Shown: positions 1-5,759 of the stretch, piece after piece
How positions within the stretch are numbered: the first letter of the stretch is position 1
Layout: each line of letters starts with the position of its first letter
Source: Lachnospiraceae bacterium UBA1748
GTDB lineage: Bacteria; Bacillota; Clostridia; Lachnospirales; Lachnospiraceae
Direction: 5' to 3'
Length of the DNA stretch: 5,759 bases
NCBI GenBank assembly: GCA_002314855.1
Contig: DCHQ01000102.1
Coordinates: 1-5,759, forward strand
The notes under the pieces: generated by a model
Databases searched by the model: none
What the model saw: only the letters and a program-made list of their open reading frames with translations
Told to the model about the DNA's origin: nothing
Made by a program: the position numbers and the translations under genes

Positions 1-293
1 GGATAATCAAACCATGCTGCAGAGCAAAGTGCCAATGCATTTCTGGAATTCTTGACCTTAATAACTGTAACACCTGTAACATCAACATCATCTTCCACAA
101 TAAGTGCAACAGCGCCATTAGCAACTACTTCACTTGCCTTCTTATGAGCATCGAACTTGGCACCTTTCATACATACAAAAAGTGATCCTGCTTCCACTTT
201 ACGAGAGTCATAAACTAGTGATGAAATATCTATATCAAGACTTCCATTTGTGCTAATAGCTTCTATATTTTCTACAATTTTACTTAATAACAT
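1..293 (-). CDS. murE: MurE, UDP-MurNAc-tripeptide synthetase, N-terminal part (cut by left window edge)
   Basis: This frame gives 97 complete codons from an ATG at 291-293 and runs off the left edge without a stop. MurE is a cytoplasmic ATP-dependent ligase that adds the third amino acid (meso-diaminopimelate or lysine) to UDP-MurNAc-L-Ala-D-Glu. What is visible matches the N-terminal UDP-binding Mur ligase domain. It has YDSRKV at residues 28-33 (the Ser of DSR contacts UDP in the family), then GSLFVCMKG at 36-44, FDAH at 47-50, NGAVALIVE at 59-67 and SRNALAL near 83-89, ending in WFDYP at the edge. The ATP-binding and C-terminal domains, including the motif that separates DAP from Lys specificity, are missing. 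A weak purine-rich ribosome site (AAAGAGAA) precedes the start. It lies 48 bp downstream of dapF on the same strand, which favours the DAP-adding type. MurF shares the DSRKV/G.LF pattern and is the main alternative, but the VCMKG and WFDYP pattern favours MurE. Confidence 0.86.
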   Translation of the reverse strand, partial: MLLSKIVENIEAISTNGSLDIDISSLVYDSRKVEAGSLFVCMKGAKFDAHKKASEVVANGAVALIVEDDVDVTGVTVIKVKNSRNALALCSAAWFDY

Positions 294-341
294 TTTTCTA
301 TTCTCTTTTTTCTTATATTTCTGTTTTTAATTTGTGAAGCC

Positions 342-1187
342 TTATGCTTCGTAATAGTACACACCATTATATACAACGTGAGAAGGCCCTGTCATACGCA
401 CCCTGTCGTCCTCATCCCAGTCAACATGAAGTGTTCCACCAATCTGCTCTACATCAACATTTCGACCAGCTAAGCCTAAAATGTTAGCATAAACAACTGC
501 GGTGCAGCATCCTGTTCCACAACCAATTGTTTCCCCTGTACCACGCTCCCACTCACGGATTTTGATATTTTTCTCATCAACAACCTGAGCAAATGTAACG
601 TTTGTTTTGTTTGGAAAATAGTTGGTAGCGCATTCAATGGCTGGACCATATTTACTTACTTCAAAGTTGTCTGTATCATCCACAAATATAACCGTATGTG
701 GATTGCCCCATGAAAGGGACGATGCCATAAAAGTCTTATCAAGTATCTCTATTGGCTGATTGCAGAACTTCATGACATCAGTAGCAACTGGGACATCACT
801 GGACAAAAGTCTTGGTTTACCAATATTGGCTGTAATATTAACTACTTCTCCATTTTCTACTGTAAGAAATACATGCTGCATACCGCCAAGTGTCTCTATA
901 GTAAGCTCTTCTTTCTTGGTATAGCCAAGATAGTAAGCAAACTTCGATACACTTCTAAGTGCATTACCACACATCTCCCCTTCTGTACCATCCGGATTGA
1001 ACATACGCATTCTAAAATCGCCAACCTCCGATGGACATAGCATAACTAATCCGTCTGACCCAATTCCAAAGTGTCTGTCCGACACTTTCTTCGCAAGATC
1101 ATTAGGATTATCTATTTTTTGAGATATCGCATCAACATAGACATAATCATTGCCAAACGCCTGCATCTTCGTAAACTTAATTTCCAT
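342..1187 (-). CDS. dapF: Diaminopimelate epimerase DapF
   Basis: This 281-residue protein is close to the usual length (E. coli DapF is about 274). DapF is a cytoplasmic, cofactor-independent epimerase that converts LL-diaminopimelate to meso-diaminopimelate, the precursor of lysine and of the peptidoglycan cross-link. The two catalytic cysteines are both visible. Cys73 sits in the motif EMCGN (71-75) and Cys223 in GCGTG (222-226). Other family marks are KMQAFGNDY at 7-15, RHFGIGSDG at 38-46, NPDGTEGE at 64-71, GNPH at 161-164 and ERGTGET at 214-220. The first cysteine is followed by NALR rather than the common NG(I/T)R, which looks like lineage variation because all key residues remain. The ATG at 1185-1187 follows a purine-rich tract (AGAGACGAGAG) and gives a family-typical N-terminus. 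The gene is followed after 48 bp by murE, which uses its product. No terminator separates them, so they are probably co-transcribed. Confidence 0.96.
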   Translation of the reverse strand: MEIKFTKMQAFGNDYVYVDAISQKIDNPNDLAKKVSDRHFGIGSDGLVMLCPSEVGDFRMRMFNPDGTEGEMCGNALRSVSKFAYYLGYTKKEELTIETLGGMQHVFLTVENGEVVNITANIGKPRLLSSDVPVATDVMKFCNQPIEILDKTFMASSLSWGNPHTVIFVDDTDNFEVSKYGPAIECATNYFPNKTNVTFAQVVDEKNIKIREWERGTGETIGCGTGCCTAVVYANILGLAGRNVDVEQIGGTLHVDWDEDDRVRMTGPSHVVYNGVYYYEA

Positions 1188-1247
1188 AATCTCTCGTCTC
1201 TTTTCTTTTTGTAATATATCAAAATTTATTTCGAAACAATCCTATAT

Positions 1248-1276
1248 ATTATATACCAAAAAATTTACATAATAAA
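1248..1276 (-). promoter_or_regulatory. Possible promoter of dapF-murE
   Basis: On the minus strand a perfect TATAAT lies at 1248-1253, about 60 bases before the dapF start. The hexamer 17 bases upstream (TTTATT, 1271-1276) matches the -35 consensus at only three positions. The region is very AT-rich, so chance matches are likely. What supports it is position: the preceding gene ends in a strong terminator at 1319-1352, so dapF needs a start site in this gap. The rest of the 195-bp gap (1188-1382) holds only that terminator and otherwise featureless AT-rich DNA. Confidence 0.4.
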
Positions 1277-1318
1277 TATTACAAGAACATTCTATGTACA
1301 CAACCTGATATAACCCAC

Positions 1319-1352
1319 AAAAAAGCCATCTATTCAGCGGAATAGATGGCTT
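1319..1352 (-). terminator. Rho-independent terminator of the foldase gene
   Basis: A perfect 13-bp inverted repeat (arms 1323-1335 and 1340-1352) encloses a four-base loop. On the minus strand it is followed directly by six T residues (complement of A1319-1324). It begins about 30 bases after the stop of the gene at 1383-2774. On the plus strand no comparable T-run follows, so it acts in the minus direction. It should insulate dapF-murE from the upstream gene. Confidence 0.9.
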
Positions 1353-1382
1353 ATCTTATTTTATACTAGTAATAAATGAAAC

Positions 1383-2774
1383 TTATTTATCCTCTTCAGA
1401 ATCAGCTAACTCAATAAGCTTAAGAGTAACTTTATCAGTAAGTATTGCATCCTTTACAGTCTGCTCACCGTATGAAGCATAAAACTCTTCAGTACTTGTA
1501 TATCCATACTTGCTACACATCTCCTGAATATCTGTATCACTAACTGAAAGTCCTAAGTCCTCAGCGATTATATAATACATTGTGATTGAAAGAGCTGATT
1601 CAGCACATGAATCCATAACTTCCTTCTTAAAGTCAGGTAATGTTGTTCCTGTTGAAAGAAGCATATCTTCTACTGACATCTGATACTGCTGACACATAGT
1701 ATCGTATAAATCCATTGTATTATTATAGTAATTTGTAGCGATATCGTTATTAATCTTACTTACATAGAAGTTTTCATTAAGGTACGCAAAAGCCTTATCA
1801 TTAATGATCTGCTGCTGAGCTGCATTCACAACATCATCCTTAGATAAGAAACCTGTAATCTGAGTTGAAACTAGCTCATCTGTAAGTTCTGCAGGCTGAC
1901 CACAAATCTCATTTAAAGTAATCTTGAATGTTACAGCCTTACCAGCAAGATTCTCAGCACGATAGTTCTCTGGGAAAGTAACCTTAACATCCTTAGTTTC
2001 ACCAACTTTCATTCCAACAATTCCTTCTTCGAAACCTGGAATGTATGAACCAGAACCAAGATTAGCGATCTGACCACTTGCTGTACCACCTTCGAACTGC
2101 TCTTCACCAAGGTAACCAGCATAATCAATGTTAACATTATCATAAAGCTGAGCTGTATCACGCTCTTCTTCAAGCGGAACAATATAGTTCATAAGAAGAT
2201 TCTTGTATAAGAAATCCTGAACTTCTTCGTCTGTATATGCAATAGCCTCAGCCAGCGCCTTATTGTCATTGTAGTTTGCAACATAAGCATAAGTACCATC
2301 AGCTGCTTCAATCTTAATCATATCATTGGAAGCCACTAACTTTTCGCATTCTTCCTCAGTCATTGTATTAAAGCTGTCTGCAGAAGGAACCTGTGGAACA
2401 TCTGTGAAAAGTGCTGAGTTATCAATATCTACAGCCACTGTTTCACCACTAAGTGGATCTACAACAACCTCCTGATTATCTGATACTGAATCCTGGCTTG
2501 TCGTCACCATATCAGGAACGTTATTCTTCTTATTACTTAATACTAATGCTACAACAATGAAAACAACAGCTATTGCAGCAATAACACCTTCTATTATATA
2601 TACGGTCTTTTTATTTCCGTTATTATCTTCGTCAGTGCTAGCAGCCACCTTTGCTTCTACCTTATCGATAATTTCTTTTGTTTCGCTAGTTTCATTAGTT
2701 TCGACTTTAACTTCATTTTCAGTAACTTCACTATTTGTATCAGTTAAGTTATTTTCATTATTTTCGATACTCAT
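1383..2774 (-). CDS. Membrane-anchored FKBP/trigger-factor-like peptidyl-prolyl isomerase
   Basis: This 463-residue protein has four visible parts. Residues 1-55 are acidic and Asn/Glu/Thr-rich, with no clear fold. Residues 57-79 form one hydrophobic membrane segment preceded by lysines (NKK), predicting a cytoplasmic N-terminus and an outside C-terminus. Residues 181-290 match the linker and FKBP domain of trigger factor. Marks are TDEEV (181-185), IDYAG (216-220), FEGG (227-230), LGSGSYIPGFEEGI (239-252), VGMKVGE (253-259), VTFPENY (265-271) and LAGKAVTFK (276-284). Residues 291-455 resemble the helical trigger-factor C-terminal chaperone region. The trigger-factor N-terminal ribosome-binding domain is absent and the membrane anchor takes its place. 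The inferred role is folding of exported proteins at the outer membrane face, similar in purpose to PrsA but of another family. The start at 2772-2774 is well supported by a strong ribosome site seven bases upstream. It has its own promoter and terminator, so it is likely monocistronic. Client proteins cannot be inferred. Confidence 0.85.
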   Translation of the reverse strand: MSIENNENNLTDTNSEVTENEVKVETNETSETKEIIDKVEAKVAASTDEDNNGNKKTVYIIEGVIAAIAVVFIVVALVLSNKKNNVPDMVTTSQDSVSDNQEVVVDPLSGETVAVDIDNSALFTDVPQVPSADSFNTMTEEECEKLVASNDMIKIEAADGTYAYVANYNDNKALAEAIAYTDEEVQDFLYKNLLMNYIVPLEEERDTAQLYDNVNIDYAGYLGEEQFEGGTASGQIANLGSGSYIPGFEEGIVGMKVGETKDVKVTFPENYRAENLAGKAVTFKITLNEICGQPAELTDELVSTQITGFLSKDDVVNAAQQQIINDKAFAYLNENFYVSKINNDIATNYYNNTMDLYDTMCQQYQMSVEDMLLSTGTTLPDFKKEVMDSCAESALSITMYYIIAEDLGLSVSDTDIQEMCSKYGYTSTEEFYASYGEQTVKDAILTDKVTLKLIELADSEEDK

Positions 2775-2781
2775 TTTATAT

Positions 2782-2789
2782 CTCCTTCC
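2782..2789 (-). promoter_or_regulatory. Strong Shine-Dalgarno site of the foldase gene
   Basis: On the minus strand the sequence reads GGAAGGAG, seven bases before the ATG at 2772-2774. It is the best ribosome-binding site in the window and fixes the start of the foldase gene. By contrast dapF and murE have only weak purine-rich tracts. Confidence 0.85.
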
Positions 2790-2804
2790 ATAAAATCCTT
2801 AAGC

Positions 2805-2833
2805 ATTATAGCATAAATATCTGAATTTATACA
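2805..2833 (-). promoter_or_regulatory. Extended -10 promoter of the foldase gene
   Basis: On the minus strand a perfect extended -10, TGCTATAAT, occupies 2805-2813. The hexamer 17 bases upstream (TGTATA, 2828-2833) is a weak -35, matching at three of six positions, as is common when an extended -10 is present. Transcription would start near 2798, leaving a leader of about 24 bases that holds the ribosome site and no room for a riboswitch. The spacer contains a short AT-only inverted repeat (ATAAAT at 2813-2818, ATTTAT at 2825-2830) that might be an operator but could be chance. Confidence 0.65.
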
Positions 2834-2866
2834 TAAAAAGTATATGTTTATTATTATCAATCTTTT

Positions 2867-2895
2867 TTGACTTATATCTATAAATGTAGTATGCT
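2867..2895 (+). promoter_or_regulatory. Sigma-A type promoter of the trans-sulfuration gene
   Basis: TTGACT at 2867-2872 and TATGCT at 2890-2895 are separated by exactly 17 bases, a good vegetative promoter. Transcription would begin near 2902, giving a leader of about 40 bases. That is too short for an S-box (SAM) or T-box element of the kind that often controls methionine genes in Firmicutes, so any control here would be by a protein or at the promoter. Its -35 end lies 34 bp from the -35 hexamer of the divergent promoter. Confidence 0.7.
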
Positions 2896-2942
2896 AAAGA
2901 CATATTTTGATTAGAAAACACTATATATGGAGATAGATTATT

Positions 2943-4124
2943 ATGATCGATGAATGTTTATATAATGATTTTGATAGGAAGGATCACCTTGCATTTGCAT
3001 CAAAGGCTGTCCACGGCGCTCTTGGATGCGATCCATGTACAGGTTCTGTAAGCTTTCCTATTTATCAGTCTGCTACATTCAAGCATAAAACATTTGGTGT
3101 AGGTACTGGTTTCTACTATACACGACTGGAAAATCCTACACGTCAGGAACTTGAGCGTACTATGGCAATCTTAGAGGGTGGTCTTGAAGCATTTGCTTTC
3201 ACCTCAGGTCAGGCTGCCAATATGGCTCTCTTTGGTATGCTTAAGAAGGGAGACCACGTTCTTCTCTCCGATGATATTTACGGTGGAACATTCCGTATAT
3301 GTGACACAATATTTACCCCTCTTGGAATAGAGTTCACATATGTAGATATGTCAGAGCTTGATGAAGTTAAGGCTGCTATTAGACCAGAGACTAAAATGTT
3401 CTTTATCGAAACACCTACCAATCCAATGATGAAGGTGGCTGATATAGCAGAGCTTTCCAAAATAGCTAAGGCTAATGGTGCATTAACAGTAGTTGATAAT
3501 ACATTTATGACACCTTATTTCCAGAAGCCTATTGAGCTTGGTGCTGATATTGTTGTTCACAGTGCTACAAAGTATATTGGTGGACATAATGACGTTGTTG
3601 CTGGTATGGCCATTGTTACTACAAAGGAACAGGCCGAGCATTTTACAATGCAGATTAAATCTAGAGGAAATGGACTTGGACCTTTTGAATCATGGTTACT
3701 TCTTAGAGGTCTTAAGACTTTACCACTTCGTATGGATAAGCATCATCAGAACTCACTTAAAGTTGCTAACTGGCTTAGGACACAGCCTAAGGTTAAGAAA
3801 GTTTACTATGTGGGATTTGAAGATCACAAAGACTACGCAGTTACTATGAAGCAAACAACTGGCTTCAGCGGTATGATATCATTTGAGCTTGATTCTTTCG
3901 AATCAGCTAAGAAAATGCTTAGTGATGTTAAGATGGTTCTTTTCGCTGAGAGTCTTGGTGGCGTTGAAACACTTCTTACATATCCACTTACACAGACTCA
4001 CGAGTCTACACCACCTGATGTAAGAGAAAAGCTTGGTATCAATGATCGATTCCTTCGTATCTCAATTGGTATTGAAGACGCCGATGATATTATTGCAGAT
4101 CTTGATCAGGCCCTTAACGGTTAA
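2943..4124 (+). CDS. PLP-dependent trans-sulfuration enzyme (cystathionine gamma-synthase / gamma-lyase type)
   Basis: This complete 393-residue protein belongs to the Cys/Met metabolism PLP enzyme family, usually cytoplasmic tetramers. Visible landmarks are YTRLENPTR at 59-67 (Tyr59 and Arg61 bind cofactor phosphate of the partner subunit), TSGQAA at 87-92, YGG at 113-115, and VVDNTF at 183-188 with Asp185 holding the pyridine nitrogen. HSATKYIGGH at 206-215 has Lys210 as the Schiff-base lysine, and RISIGIED at 372-379 has Arg372 as the substrate carboxylate clamp. At 335-344 it reads AESLGGVETL. Glu336 is typical of gamma-synthases and gamma-lyases, whereas E. coli beta-lyase has Tyr there, and TYPLTQTH further resembles MetI-type enzymes. 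The likely reaction is cystathionine formation from an activated homoserine, or cystathionine cleavage; homologues cannot be separated safely by sequence, and beta-lyase remains possible. The start follows GGAGA at 2929-2933. It has its own promoter and terminator, with no met or cys gene beside it in the window. Confidence 0.9.
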   Translation: MIDECLYNDFDRKDHLAFASKAVHGALGCDPCTGSVSFPIYQSATFKHKTFGVGTGFYYTRLENPTRQELERTMAILEGGLEAFAFTSGQAANMALFGMLKKGDHVLLSDDIYGGTFRICDTIFTPLGIEFTYVDMSELDEVKAAIRPETKMFFIETPTNPMMKVADIAELSKIAKANGALTVVDNTFMTPYFQKPIELGADIVVHSATKYIGGHNDVVAGMAIVTTKEQAEHFTMQIKSRGNGLGPFESWLLLRGLKTLPLRMDKHHQNSLKVANWLRTQPKVKKVYYVGFEDHKDYAVTMKQTTGFSGMISFELDSFESAKKMLSDVKMVLFAESLGGVETLLTYPLTQTHESTPPDVREKLGINDRFLRISIGIEDADDIIADLDQALNG

Positions 4125-4133
4125 TTAATAAGC

Positions 4134-4184
4134 AAAAAAAGAATGGATGCCTTTGTACTATGCAAAGACATCCATTTTTATTTT
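4134..4184. terminator. Bidirectional terminator between convergent genes
   Basis: Two 14-base arms (4142-4155 and 4163-4176) pair around a seven-base loop. The run A4134-4140 lies on the left and T4175-4179 plus T4181-4184 on the right, so a T-run follows the hairpin on both strands. It lies about 10-18 bases after the plus-strand stop at 4124 and about 30 bases after the minus-strand stop at 4212. One position differs by strand: C4150 faces A4168 on the plus strand (mismatch), but on the minus strand the same position is a U-G wobble pair. The hairpin is therefore slightly stronger for the SH3b gene. Confidence 0.9.
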
Positions 4185-4211
4185 GCTCAAAACTAATATG
4201 ATAAATGATAA

Positions 4212-5759
4212 TTATTCTAAGTATTCTGTTTTAATGTATGCATCCATATCATTGTATATAATTTTAGACCATCCATTACTCTGCTTTTCAATAAGCGGGA
4301 ATGTATCACCCACATAAGCTACACCAAGCTGTCTACCGTCTGTACTATCCTTATCACGAATATTAACGGTTTCCTTAGCCTTAACAGTACCTATTACATC
4401 ATCATCTGTACTTGTTCTTGTCGATGAAAGATTAACAAGGAAATCAGACTTAATATAAGCTATTTCACCTTCATATTCTACCTGACTCCATCCGTTAGTA
4501 CGCTGTTCATAACATGTCAGAACTGTACCAGCTTCTACTCGACCAACTCTGTCAGCATCCTCTGAATCAGATGCTCGTACATTAACTGTCTCTGTTGCCT
4601 TTACTTCAAAGGTAACAAGTTCCTTTATTTCATCTTCTGTTGGTGTATTGTCTGGATTAGCAGCATCCTCTTCCATCTTAATTGCTGCAAGTCTTTCCTT
4701 AACCTTTTCACGAATCTGAGTATTGAACTCGCTCATATAGTCCTTAAAGCTCTCATCACTATCGAGCACTTCCTTATACTCGGCATTAATTCTTGTTATA
4801 AGATCAACAACATCTTCCTGCGCTGAAATCGCTGCAACATATTCCTCGACATTTTGATCTAACTCTCCGGAATAAATATAAAGCGAACCATCGTCCTTAG
4901 TACAAATAAGGAAAGTTATAAGTGCTGGTGCAACCTGCTCCCACTCATAAAGCTTAACATTATAAGTAATATAAGTTATATATGAATTCTCAAATGGTCC
5001 AGGTTTGGTATAACAAGTTATATCATTATACGACTCTACATAATAACTCATAGCCTCTAACTTGGCTGATTCAACAGGGTCTTCGCAATCTCTAAGCGAA
5101 TTAATTGTAGCCATATCAAAGCTTTGTCTTGCTGTAAAATATTTATTAACAATATCATTCACTTCAGGATAATTATTTATAAGCAGTGGGTCCTGTGGAA
5201 TATATGTTCCTGATGCGTCATTGACTGAAGCAGTATTACTGCTATTACTTGACACGCTTTCTTCCCCGCCACTTTTTAGTTTGGCTATTACAAAAAGCAC
5301 AATAGCTATTACAAGTATGGCTCCAAGCACTGTGAAGCATATTATCTTATTGGTTGCTACCCAATCATTTATGGATGATACAATATCTTTCTTTGGCTCA
5401 ACATTGGAATCATCGAAATCTTCGTAGCCATCACCATATTGCTCATAATCTTCATCATACTCGCTGTATTCATCATACTCGTTAAATCCATCATCCATAT
5501 AGTCACTAATTCCGTACTCGTCGTAGTCACCATATCGTCCTGAAAATCCATCAAAGCTTCCCTGATCATCCTGATATTCCATGGATTCGTCAATATTAAG
5601 CTGTGGTAAATAATTGGTTTTACTAAAATTAGGATCAGCGTAGCTTGGATCATCTGAATATCTTGGATTCATATACTGCGGATTAACATATGCACTATTC
5701 TCGTATTGCTGCTGAACATATTGCTCCTCAGTATACTGACCTTCAACATACTGCTCCTC
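4212..5759 (-). CDS. Membrane protein with Tyr-rich acidic cytoplasmic tail and two C-terminal SH3b domains (N-terminus beyond right edge)
   Basis: The frame gives 515 codons in the window and is still open at the right edge. The methionine at 5670-5672 is probably internal, since no ribosome site precedes it and the repeat pattern runs straight across it. Numbering from the edge, residues 1-34 are an exact five-residue Tyr repeat. Residues 75-118 are extremely Asp/Glu/Tyr/Gly-rich. Residues 137-160 form one membrane segment, followed by KLK. Residues 161-185 are a Ser/Asn-rich linker. Residues 194-304 are an unrecognised globular region, possibly NTF2-like (weak guess). Residues 310-380 are charged and helical. 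Two bacterial SH3 domains follow at about 384-442 and 457-515, each with V(N)(V/I)R near its start and NGW(S)(Q/K) in its middle. SH3b domains often bind peptidoglycan, so a wall-facing C-terminus is inferred, although the KLK after the membrane segment leaves topology uncertain. The specific function is not recognised. No catalytic domain is visible. Confidence 0.85.
   Translation of the reverse strand, partial: EEQYVEGQYTEEQYVQQQYENSAYVNPQYMNPRYSDDPSYADPNFSKTNYLPQLNIDESMEYQDDQGSFDGFSGRYGDYDEYGISDYMDDGFNEYDEYSEYDEDYEQYGDGYEDFDDSNVEPKKDIVSSINDWVATNKIICFTVLGAILVIAIVLFVIAKLKSGGEESVSSNSSNTASVNDASGTYIPQDPLLINNYPEVNDIVNKYFTARQSFDMATINSLRDCEDPVESAKLEAMSYYVESYNDITCYTKPGPFENSYITYITYNVKLYEWEQVAPALITFLICTKDDGSLYIYSGELDQNVEEYVAAISAQEDVVDLITRINAEYKEVLDSDESFKDYMSEFNTQIREKVKERLAAIKMEEDAANPDNTPTEDEIKELVTFEVKATETVNVRASDSEDADRVGRVEAGTVLTCYEQRTNGWSQVEYEGEIAYIKSDFLVNLSSTRTSTDDDVIGTVKAKETVNIRDKDSTDGRQLGVAYVGDTFPLIEKQSNGWSKIIYNDMDAYIKTEYLE
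5403..5537 (-). repeat. Asp/Glu/Tyr low-complexity segment with an 18-bp repeat
   Basis: This stretch encodes about 45 residues made almost only of Asp, Glu, Tyr, Gly, Phe and Ser, just before the membrane segment of the SH3b protein. Within it a 13-base word (TTCATCATACTCG on the plus strand) occurs at 5451-5463 and again at 5469-5481, an 18-bp step that encodes two copies of an EYDE(Y/D) unit. It is probably intrinsically disordered and strongly negative. Confidence 0.75.
5658..5759 (-). repeat. Pentapeptide xxxxY tandem repeat within the SH3b protein
   Basis: Read on the minus strand from the right edge, tyrosine occurs at every fifth residue seven times in a row: EEQY, VEGQY, TEEQY, VQQQY, ENSAY, VNPQY, MNPRY. 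The next two units (SDDPSY, ADPNF) are degenerate. At DNA level the 15-base word AACATAYTGCTCCTC (plus strand) occurs at 5715-5729 and 5745-5759, a 30-bp step equal to two units. The array is cut by the window edge, so its full copy number is unknown. Confidence 0.85.

Noticed and set aside
334..352. Small hairpin (GAAGC/GCTTC) over the dapF stop codon
   Set aside because: The stem is only five base pairs with a five-base loop and no T-run follows on the minus strand, so it is not a terminator; it also lies inside a likely operon.
1239..1260. AT palindrome TATATATTATATA between dapF and the foldase gene
   Set aside because: It is expected by chance in such AT-rich DNA; only the TATAAT within it is kept, as a weak promoter candidate.
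1188..1382. Possible small RNA or riboswitch in the 195-bp gap before dapF
   Set aside because: Apart from the terminator hairpin I found no further stable stem or lysine-riboswitch-like structure, and the space between the probable start site and dapF is only about 54 bases.
2557..2793. Plus-strand ORF of 78 codons
   Set aside because: It lies antisense to the N-terminal tail and membrane segment of the foldase gene. Its Ser/Leu/Val-rich composition is what the reverse of Glu/Asn/Thr codons gives, and it has no good ribosome site.
3278..3460. Minus-strand ORF of 60 codons antisense to the trans-sulfuration gene
   Set aside because: It lies wholly inside a well-supported gene and has no motif or initiation signal.
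3532..3849. Plus-strand ORF of 105 codons inside the trans-sulfuration gene
   Set aside because: It is in another frame of a gene with intact catalytic motifs throughout, and shows no recognisable domain.
5221..5653. Two ORFs (plus 5221-5427, minus 5369-5653) over the SH3b gene
   Set aside because: Both are out-of-frame readings of the low-complexity tail and membrane segment; repetitive codons keep several frames open.

Overview
The window looks like chromosomal DNA from an anaerobic, low-GC Firmicute, most likely a Lachnospiraceae-type Clostridium relative (Butyrivibrio/Roseburia/Lachnospira-like). This is inference. It rests on AT-rich intergenic DNA, the style of the DapF and MurE sequences, and two single-pass surface proteins with long acidic cytoplasmic tails. 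No mobile element, CRISPR array, tRNA or rRNA was seen.

Layout, left to right. (1) Positions 1-1187, minus strand: a two-gene cell-wall unit, dapF then murE. Only the first 97 codons of murE are inside the window. DapF makes meso-diaminopimelate, and MurE normally adds that residue to the peptidoglycan stem peptide. (2) Positions 1319-2774, minus strand: a membrane-tethered FKBP/trigger-factor-like foldase with its own extended -10 promoter and a perfect 13-bp hairpin terminator. (3) Positions 2775-2942: a divergent promoter region firing in both directions. (4) Positions 2943-4124, plus strand: a complete PLP-dependent trans-sulfuration enzyme of the cystathionine gamma-synthase/gamma-lyase family, apparently a one-gene transcript. 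(5) Positions 4134-4184: a hairpin with T-runs on both sides that can terminate both converging genes. (6) Positions 4212-5759, minus strand: a membrane protein with a tyrosine-rich repetitive acidic cytoplasmic region, one membrane segment, an uncharacterised extracytoplasmic region and two C-terminal SH3b domains. Its reading frame stays open through the right edge, so its true N-terminus is outside the window.

How the genes relate: dapF-murE is a true functional pair. The foldase and the SH3b protein would both act at the outer face of the membrane or in the wall, so the cell envelope is a loose common theme. The sulfur amino-acid enzyme is independent in transcription and function. I see no clear evidence of a new multi-gene system. 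The least explained items are the exact five-residue tyrosine repeat and acidic tail of the SH3b protein, and the surface-tethered trigger-factor homologue.
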